DNA of 64,000 nucleotides. Source: Bacteroidota bacterium. GTDB lineage: Bacteria; Bacteroidota; Ignavibacteria; Palsa-1295. Location of the stretch: contig JAFDZW010000005.1 in assembly GCA_018266755.1 (NCBI GenBank), positions 1,093,233 through 1,157,232 on the forward strand, written 5' to 3'. Numbering within the stretch: position 1 is the first letter of the stretch; every line of letters starts with the position of its first letter. A model generated the notes under the pieces. The model ran no database searches. It was given only the letters and a program-made list of their open reading frames with translations, and had not been told where the DNA came from. The translations under genes and the position numbers were made by a program. Below are positions 58,855 to 64,000 of the stretch, in pieces.

Positions 58855-59892
58855 ATGTCGCCAACGAAGCACAGCGATGAATCTGCCATCGAGAAGCCTT
58901 GGAAGCTTTCGGACTTCCGTGTGTTTTCCGTAACCGTCGCCGCAGGCGAAACACCGGAACGGCTCGATCATTATCTTTCGCGTGTCATTGCCAACACATC
59001 GCGCTCCAAAGTCCGCGAGGCGATCGATTCGTGTGCCGTCTTTATCAACAACAAGATCGAGACACGCGCGGCCTACAAGATCAAAGGCGGTGACGAGATC
59101 GAAGTGTTTATTCCGAAGCCACCTCGCCAAAAAGCGGAGGCCGAGGCGATTCCACTCGATATCGTTTTTGAAGACGACGACATCATCGTCATCAATAAAC
59201 CGGCCGGTATGGTTGTGCATCCGTCGCCGACCACCACGAGCGGCACGCTGCTCAATGCGCTGATGCATCATGTCGAAGGGATTGCCGAACACCTCGACGA
59301 TCACGAACGCGCCGGTATCGTCCACCGGCTCGATAAAGACACCTCCGGGCTGCTCGTCGTCGCAAAGAATATGTTCTCGCACCGCAAACTCTCGAAGCAG
59401 TTCTTCGATCACACGGCGCACCGAGTGTACCAGTGTATTGTCTGGGGACTTCCAAAAAAGCGATTCGGCCGCATCGAGACGCAGATCGGCCGCGATCCGA
59501 AAGAGCGCAAGCGCTTCGCCGTTGTACCAGAAGGCGGCAAGACGGCAATCACCGAATATATTGTCATCGAGGAATACGCCGGTTTTTCACTGCTTGAGCT
59601 GCGCCTCGAAACCGGCCGCACCCACCAGATCCGCGTGCACATGCAGCACATCGGTCATCCGGTCTTCGGCGACCCAACATACGGCGGCCGCGTGATGCAT
59701 GTGAAGCGGATCGACGTGCAAGGCTTCAAGCATCGCATCGAGGACATGCTCACGGGCTTCCACCGTCAAGCATTGCATGCCAAGACGCTTCGCCTTTATC
59801 ATCCCCGCACCGGCGAACTCATGGAATGGACGACCGAACTGCCGGACGATATGATCGCGATCATCAAAGCGCTGAGAAAGCTTTCCAAATAG
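58855..59892 (+). CDS. rluD: RluA-family 23S rRNA pseudouridine synthase (RluD-like)
   Basis: A 345-aa protein from the ATG at 58855. The S4 RNA-binding domain is at about 30-95 (ERLDHYLSRVIANTSRSKVR). The catalytic motif HRLDKDTSGLLVVAK holds the nucleophilic Asp, and LETGRTHQIRVHMQHIGHPVFGDPTYGG is also diagnostic. The S4 domain and length favour RluD-type enzymes; the exact modified positions are inferred. Confidence 0.9.
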   Translation: MSPTKHSDESAIEKPWKLSDFRVFSVTVAAGETPERLDHYLSRVIANTSRSKVREAIDSCAVFINNKIETRAAYKIKGGDEIEVFIPKPPRQKAEAEAIPLDIVFEDDDIIVINKPAGMVVHPSPTTTSGTLLNALMHHVEGIAEHLDDHERAGIVHRLDKDTSGLLVVAKNMFSHRKLSKQFFDHTAHRVYQCIVWGLPKKRFGRIETQIGRDPKERKRFAVVPEGGKTAITEYIVIEEYAGFSLLELRLETGRTHQIRVHMQHIGHPVFGDPTYGGRVMHVKRIDVQGFKHRIEDMLTGFHRQALHAKTLRLYHPRTGELMEWTTELPDDMIAIIKALRKLSK

Positions 59893-59900
59893 AATCGAAA

Positions 59901-59929
59901 CGGACATGCCCTCCGTGAGAACATGTCCG
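59901..59929. terminator. Hairpin between convergent genes
   Basis: CGGACATG / CATGTCCG forms an 8-bp stem with a 13-nt loop, 8 nt beyond the rluD stop and 24 nt from the stop of the phosphoesterase gene. Confidence 0.6.
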
Positions 59930-59952
59930 CCCGATCTGCATACAACTCTGTG

Positions 59953-61032
59953 TTACCAGCTAATGATCTGCGAATCGCGAACCGTCGTTGGATACGAAGA
60001 CGCAGGTGAAGGGTCGAGGTAGCCAGAGAAATTGCGGCCATAACTCTTCTCGATCACTTTTCCACTTTTGAGAACCTGCACAACGGTGTATCCGTAATTC
60101 TGTTCGGCCGTCGTAACACCCGTCTCGAGCTTACTACCGCCATTGCCTGCTATGATCTCCCACGTCTTGTTGGTCGGACGGAGAATTGTGTGGACGTGGT
60201 TGTGCGCGCAAAGAAATGCTTCGGCACGATTGTTATCGAGCGCATTCCACAGGACATCGCGATTCTCGGGATACTGTCCCAACCCGTCATTCGCCGATCC
60301 GGCGCCGAGTTGGTAGTCCCAGGCGTAGGCAGGTTTGTGGCCGATTGCGAAGATGTGCTTGCTTCCCGAAGTCTTTGCAGCAGCGATGTCGGACGCGATC
60401 CAATGCGACGCCGGACGCCAGTCTCGCCCGACCGGGTCGGTATTAACGACCACAAAGTGTGCATCCTTAAAATTGAACGAGTATGTGAGTTTGCTCTGAT
60501 CGGTTTGCAGGCTGTCGGCCCCCCCGATCCCCGGACCATTACTACCAAGGATATATGGCGACATGATAGAAAGCCACTGACGTTCGGCGGCAGCCGTCGC
60601 AATCTTTTTGTCATTCTGCGATTCATGGTTTCCGAGCACTGCAACGAGCTGGATGCCGGCCGCTTTCGCTGCAGATGCTTCGTAGAGTGCTCTCCACGCT
60701 CCAAGTTCGCTTGCTAACTGCGTCGAATCCTTCGTATAGCCGAGTACCATGTCGCCGGCAAAGAAGAGATAATCCGGTTTCGGATTTAGCGACGCGATCT
60801 CCGTCATAGAGCGATTGAACTGGCTGAGGTTTGCCGTGCTCGGATTCGATGTAAAATTTGTATCGGCTTTATCGACACGATTACATCCAAGCACAACAAA
60901 CGAATATGCGACAGCATTGGAATCGGTCGATGTCGGGGGCGTCGTAGTAGTGGAATCGGATGTGCAGGAAGCTAACAGAAGTGCCATAGCCGCGCCGAGC
61001 ACGACAGCACCGAACGAAACAATACGTACCAT
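59953..61032 (-). CDS. Metallophosphoesterase lipoprotein
   Basis: From the ATG at 61032 the protein is 359 aa with lipobox VVLGAAMALLLASCTSD. The calcineurin-like motif set is present: FVVLGCNR, FFAGDMVLG, AVLGNHESQ, AIGHKPAY and CAHNHVH supply the dimetal ligands. The substrate is probably a phosphate ester in the periplasm or at the surface, not further defined. A -7 element lies 59 nt upstream. Confidence 0.88.
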   Translation of the reverse strand: MVRIVSFGAVVLGAAMALLLASCTSDSTTTTPPTSTDSNAVAYSFVVLGCNRVDKADTNFTSNPSTANLSQFNRSMTEIASLNPKPDYLFFAGDMVLGYTKDSTQLASELGAWRALYEASAAKAAGIQLVAVLGNHESQNDKKIATAAAERQWLSIMSPYILGSNGPGIGGADSLQTDQSKLTYSFNFKDAHFVVVNTDPVGRDWRPASHWIASDIAAAKTSGSKHIFAIGHKPAYAWDYQLGAGSANDGLGQYPENRDVLWNALDNNRAEAFLCAHNHVHTILRPTNKTWEIIAGNGGSKLETGVTTAEQNYGYTVVQVLKSGKVIEKSYGRNFSGYLDPSPASSYPTTVRDSQIISW

Positions 61033-61090
61033 GAGTAACAAGAAATGAGGTGAACGAAATAGAATTGCCCATCAGCAATGGTGGGAGATG

Positions 61091-61098
61091 CAAAACTA
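61091..61098 (-). promoter_or_regulatory. -7 element TAGTTTTG
   Basis: TAGTTTTG on the minus strand lies 59 nt upstream of the metallophosphoesterase start. Confidence 0.4.
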
Positions 61099-61197
61099 CC
61101 CGTCCCTCGTTATTTCCCTATTACCACGGTGTTATGAATCGAATACGCGCCGATCCTCGCTTGGGATCGGTCGTAGAAATACGATGGAGACCGTTGA

Positions 61198-61659
61198 TTA
61201 TTTATCGAGCAACTTCATGACGACGCCCCATTCGCTTTCGCTCACCGGTTGCACGCTCAACCGGGAACCGCGTTGGAGCAGCACCATCTTCTCCAACCCT
61301 TTTGTCGTTTTCAGTGCAGCAAGCGTGATCGGGTTCTTCAGTTTCTGTTTGAACTTCACGGTCCGAGAGTACCAGATCGGATTGTCGGGTGTGGACTTCG
61401 GGTCGTAGTGATCGTCAGCGGCGTCGAGCGCCGTTGGGTCGGCATGGGCATCGCTTGCAATTTCGCAAATGCCGACAATGCCGATCACATCGCTGCTCGA
61501 ATGATAGAAGAATGCAAGATCGCCCTTCGACATCAGATCGCGAATCGTGTTACGCGCCTGATAATTGCGCACACCGCCCCAATCGGTCTGTTTGTCGCGT
61601 GCCAGATCGTCGATCGAATATGCTGTCGGTTCGGATTTCAAAAGCCAGTAGTTTGCCAT
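61198..61659 (-). CDS. EVE-domain protein
   Basis: A 153-aa protein spanning one EVE domain: YWLLKSEPTAYSIDDLARDK, WGGVRNYQARNTIRDLMSKGDLAFFYHSS and GIVGICEI. These PUA-like domains are thought to bind modified bases in DNA or RNA. It is stand-alone, with no restriction-modification genes nearby, so a housekeeping role is as likely as defence. Confidence 0.92.
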   Translation of the reverse strand: MANYWLLKSEPTAYSIDDLARDKQTDWGGVRNYQARNTIRDLMSKGDLAFFYHSSSDVIGIVGICEIASDAHADPTALDAADDHYDPKSTPDNPIWYSRTVKFKQKLKNPITLAALKTTKGLEKMVLLQRGSRLSVQPVSESEWGVVMKLLDK

Positions 61660-61682
61660 CACATTGCATATTAAGGCTAATA

Positions 61683-62489
61683 CTAACGCAGAACACCACT
61701 AAGAGTGTTCGAGGGTTGACCGAGACCAACATAAACATCTTCGCTCCTCACCGGATCGAACTCGGTCATCTGGATCACTCTCGGATACGCGCGTGCATAA
61801 ATACTGTCGCCGGACTTGAATCCGTTACCGAGCAATGAACTGTAGGTAAGGGGAGCTCTAAGCGACCGGATCGTATCGGCGGTTGCACCATACTTGTCTA
61901 CGCTGAAGCCCGATGCAAAACCATAGCTGTCCGGATCAACCGGATCGAACACAGCGTGTTTCCCGACAAACAGGAGCGCCGGAGATGAAATCGCAAACGG
62001 ACCGTTGGGGCTGGTATGTCCGAGCAGTACACCATCGTGCAGGGTCACCCGCCCGAACGAATCGACTTCTGACGGCGAGGGTAGGATGACTGCATCAAGC
62101 GTAATAGTGAAATCCGGTACCACCGCCAGATAGATAACACCTGCATTGACCACACCACCCCCGAGAAAGACGATGCTCCGAATCCTGCGCGTCGTGTAAC
62201 CGGGTTTGGTAAATGTCAGCGAGTACGTCCGTGACGGCAAACCGTGGATGATCCACCGGCCGGTCGTATCGGTCTCGGCGCTGAAGTCTGTCCCGTCGCA
62301 TCGCACCGTCACTCCGGAAGCCTCCGCTACATACTGTCCCTCTCGATCATAGAGGTACACTACGCCAGCCAGATCCCCCGTCAGGGTTGATCCCCCTCCG
62401 CCGGAGCCCACCGAATCGCTCGACTTGGAACAGGAACTCGTCACTGCTGCGAGGAAGCAGAGAATAGTTATCACGGTCAGACGCTGCAT
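61683..62489 (-). CDS. Lipoprotein with carboxypeptidase-regulatory-like domain
   Basis: From the ATG at 62489 the protein is 268 aa (MQRLTVITILCFLAAVTSSC, lipobox Cys20), followed by a Gly/Ser linker. Residues about 35-125 form a CarboxypepD_reg-like sandwich (GDLAGVVYLYDREGQYV, DTTGRWIIHGLPSRTYSLTFTKPGYTTRRIRSI). The remainder is beta-rich and not recognised. A TACATTTG element lies 28 nt upstream. Confidence 0.78.
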   Translation of the reverse strand: MQRLTVITILCFLAAVTSSCSKSSDSVGSGGGGSTLTGDLAGVVYLYDREGQYVAEASGVTVRCDGTDFSAETDTTGRWIIHGLPSRTYSLTFTKPGYTTRRIRSIVFLGGGVVNAGVIYLAVVPDFTITLDAVILPSPSEVDSFGRVTLHDGVLLGHTSPNGPFAISSPALLFVGKHAVFDPVDPDSYGFASGFSVDKYGATADTIRSLRAPLTYSSLLGNGFKSGDSIYARAYPRVIQMTEFDPVRSEDVYVGLGQPSNTLSGVLR

Positions 62490-62516
62490 AGTAGGATCGG
62501 ATAGCCAATATCGAGA

Positions 62517-62524
62517 CAAATGTA
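62517..62524 (-). promoter_or_regulatory. -7 element TACATTTG
   Basis: TACATTTG on the minus strand lies 28 nt upstream of the lipoprotein start at 62489. Confidence 0.5.
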
Positions 62525-62688
62525 CGAACACAATCGGGATCGTGCACGCAAACGGACTATCGATTGATTGCCGACCGATGATCGTGCCCACGTGAATGGC
62601 AACCAGTCAACTCCATGGGGTATGCATCGGCAGAAAGAATGCTGGGGGCAGTTTCCGGTGAGGCCATGCGCTAAGTAACACTGCTACG

Positions 62689-62696
62689 TATATTTG
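62689..62696 (+). promoter_or_regulatory. -7 element TATATTTG
   Basis: TATATTTG lies 53 nt upstream of the VWA-OmpA gene start. Confidence 0.5.
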
Positions 62697-62748
62697 CACG
62701 GTCTGTGCACGTCACGGACCGATCAAGTACCCCAGAGACATCCATCGA

Positions 62749-64000
62749 ATGACAATGAAGTTTCCATCGTACCTACTACTCACACTTTGTATTTCCGGCT
62801 GCTCCATACTCAAGAGCGAACCTGCCGCGACGGCCGATGCGACACCACCGCCGGGATATAACCCCGTCTATATCACCGGCATCAAGAAGATCACCTCGCC
62901 GCCGACCGAGCGCCCGGCATTCTACCTGAGTCGTTCCGAGGCAACCGAACCCAACCGCATCCGTCTGTTCTCGCATATGGTGGATTCTGCCGGAAATTAC
63001 CTTTCCGGCGCATCGAGCTCGAAACTTCGCTCGATGTGGTGCCGCCTTACGGATGTCTGTGCGGGGCGCACCGATATTATCAAAGATTTCAAACTTCGCG
63101 AAGTCTCGGAGAACGACCATATCCCGACAGCAATCGTGCTGGCAATGGATCACTCCGGCTCGATGGGTGAGCCCCGTGCGCTTGCAGTGCAAGAGGCCGC
63201 GTCAAAGTTCATCTCCATGAAGATGCCGGAGGATGCATTCGCATTGATCAAGTATGACGGACATATCGGCGTCGAATCGCCGCTCTCCAATGATGGCCAA
63301 TTGCTGCAATCGCGGCTGCAAAAGACAGGGCTTACCGGGTTTGGAGGGTTCACGGCCATCGGCGATGCGATCGAATCGGGTATCGACCTGCTCGCGAAGA
63401 CACAAGGATACGACCGCAAAGCGATCGTCGTCTTCACCGACGGAAAGGACAACAGTTCGACGCTGACACGCGACTCGGTCATCCGTAATGCCAGACGCAA
63501 CGGCGTTATCGTTTGCGCAGTCGATTTTGGCGAGAACATCGATCCGGGATATATGACCGAGGTTGCAAACTCGACCGGAGGCATTCACGAGCAGGTGTAT
63601 CGCACCGGTGAATTCGAGTCGGTCTTTCAAGACCTCTATCGCAAACTGAAAAACTATTACGTGATCGAATATACGCCGCGCTCCTACGGCCAGCACACGG
63701 TCTCGATGAAGCTCTGTCTGCCACGCGATACGGCGATCGCAGAACGCACATTCGATAACTCGCCGAAAGCAGGCGAAGTCGCATTCCTGGATATTACATT
63801 CAATGTCGATCAGGCAGACATCCAGCCCGCATCGGAAGAAGCGCTGACAAACGCAGAATATTTGCTCAAAGCATTTCCGACAATGACGGTCGAGGTCCGC
63901 GGACACACCGACAACACCGGCGATTCGCAACATAACAAGACGCTCTCCGAACGACGCGCACAGGCTGTTCGCGCTGCCCTCGTCAAGCGCGGCGTCGCCG
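62749..64000 (+). CDS. VWA-OmpA lipoprotein (3' end outside window)
   Basis: An open frame from 62749 to the window edge, 417 codons. The signal FPSYLLLTLCISGCSILKSE has lipobox Cys at about residue 18. A von Willebrand A domain (about 125-310) shows an intact MIDAS start, DHSGSMG, and VVFTDGKDNSS. The C-terminus enters an OmpA-like domain (FNVDQADIQPASEEALTNAE, VEVRGHTDNTGDSQHN, LSERRAQAVRAAL) that binds peptidoglycan. The protein would tether the VWA module to the cell wall. A few C-terminal residues are missing. Confidence 0.9.
   Translation, partial: MTMKFPSYLLLTLCISGCSILKSEPAATADATPPPGYNPVYITGIKKITSPPTERPAFYLSRSEATEPNRIRLFSHMVDSAGNYLSGASSSKLRSMWCRLTDVCAGRTDIIKDFKLREVSENDHIPTAIVLAMDHSGSMGEPRALAVQEAASKFISMKMPEDAFALIKYDGHIGVESPLSNDGQLLQSRLQKTGLTGFGGFTAIGDAIESGIDLLAKTQGYDRKAIVVFTDGKDNSSTLTRDSVIRNARRNGVIVCAVDFGENIDPGYMTEVANSTGGIHEQVYRTGEFESVFQDLYRKLKNYYVIEYTPRSYGQHTVSMKLCLPRDTAIAERTFDNSPKAGEVAFLDITFNVDQADIQPASEEALTNAEYLLKAFPTMTVEVRGHTDNTGDSQHNKTLSERRAQAVRAALVKRGVA

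Noticed and set aside
61198-61659. EVE protein as part of a restriction or defence island
   Set aside because: No methyltransferase, nuclease or helicase gene is nearby, so a defence claim is unsupported.

Overview
The window looks like a chromosomal segment of a Bacteroidota/Chlorobiota-group (FCB) bacterium, plausibly a Kapabacteria- or Ignavibacteria-like lineage. Three sequence features point there. First, six secreted proteins end in a type IX secretion (Por) sorting domain. Second, at least thirteen gene starts are preceded by TAnnTTTG, the -7 element of the Bacteroidota-type housekeeping sigma factor. Third, the complex I operon encodes only NuoABCD-HIJKLMN. Lipoproteins with lipobox cysteines and WD40/BNR-type propellers are abundant. 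The lineage assignment is inference; no rRNA or marker gene is present. I saw no tRNA, rRNA or CRISPR array.

Layout. 1-12.9 kb: envelope and accessory genes (protease-like lipoprotein, SET protein, sugar-dehydrogenase-like propeller, CHAD protein, large BNR protein, RqcH/NFACT, XRE regulator), with two copies of a dispersed inverted-repeat element. 13.0-24.4 kb: an HK97-type capsid module (large terminase, portal, prohead protease, major capsid protein, head-tail connector and small morphogenesis genes) that starts at a near-consensus promoter and ends at a strong terminator. No tail, integrase, replication or lysis gene is recognisable. The capsid genes are interrupted by an S41 peptidase and by three antisense lipoprotein genes, the peptidase and two of the lipoproteins having their own -7 elements. 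This domesticated-looking, cargo-bearing capsid locus is the most interesting part of the window. 24.4-34.9 kb: secreted proteins, an ImmA-like metallopeptidase, a PBP4-type DD-peptidase, 4-hydroxyphenylpyruvate dioxygenase, a REP-associated transposase with its REP hairpins, an ECF sigma/anti-sigma pair, DoxX and rhodanese.

34.9-49.3 kb: the complex I operon, read leftwards from a promoter at about 49.27 kb. It lacks nuoE, nuoF and nuoG. It carries two extra genes, a 79-aa membrane protein between nuoH and nuoI and a T9SS-exported subtilase between nuoL and nuoM. NuoI has a Pro/Ala-rich tail and NuoL a small tandem-repeat insertion. 49.4-57.3 kb: two overlapping PKD-like lipoproteins, a 1363-aa T9SS protein with seven cysteine-bearing repeats, and a secreted fibre-like protein. 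57.4-64 kb: MoxR ATPase, RluA-type pseudouridine synthase, metallophosphoesterase lipoprotein, EVE-domain protein, a carboxypeptidase-regulatory-like lipoprotein and a truncated VWA-OmpA lipoprotein. Genes are tightly packed, with several convergent pairs overlapping at their 3' ends.
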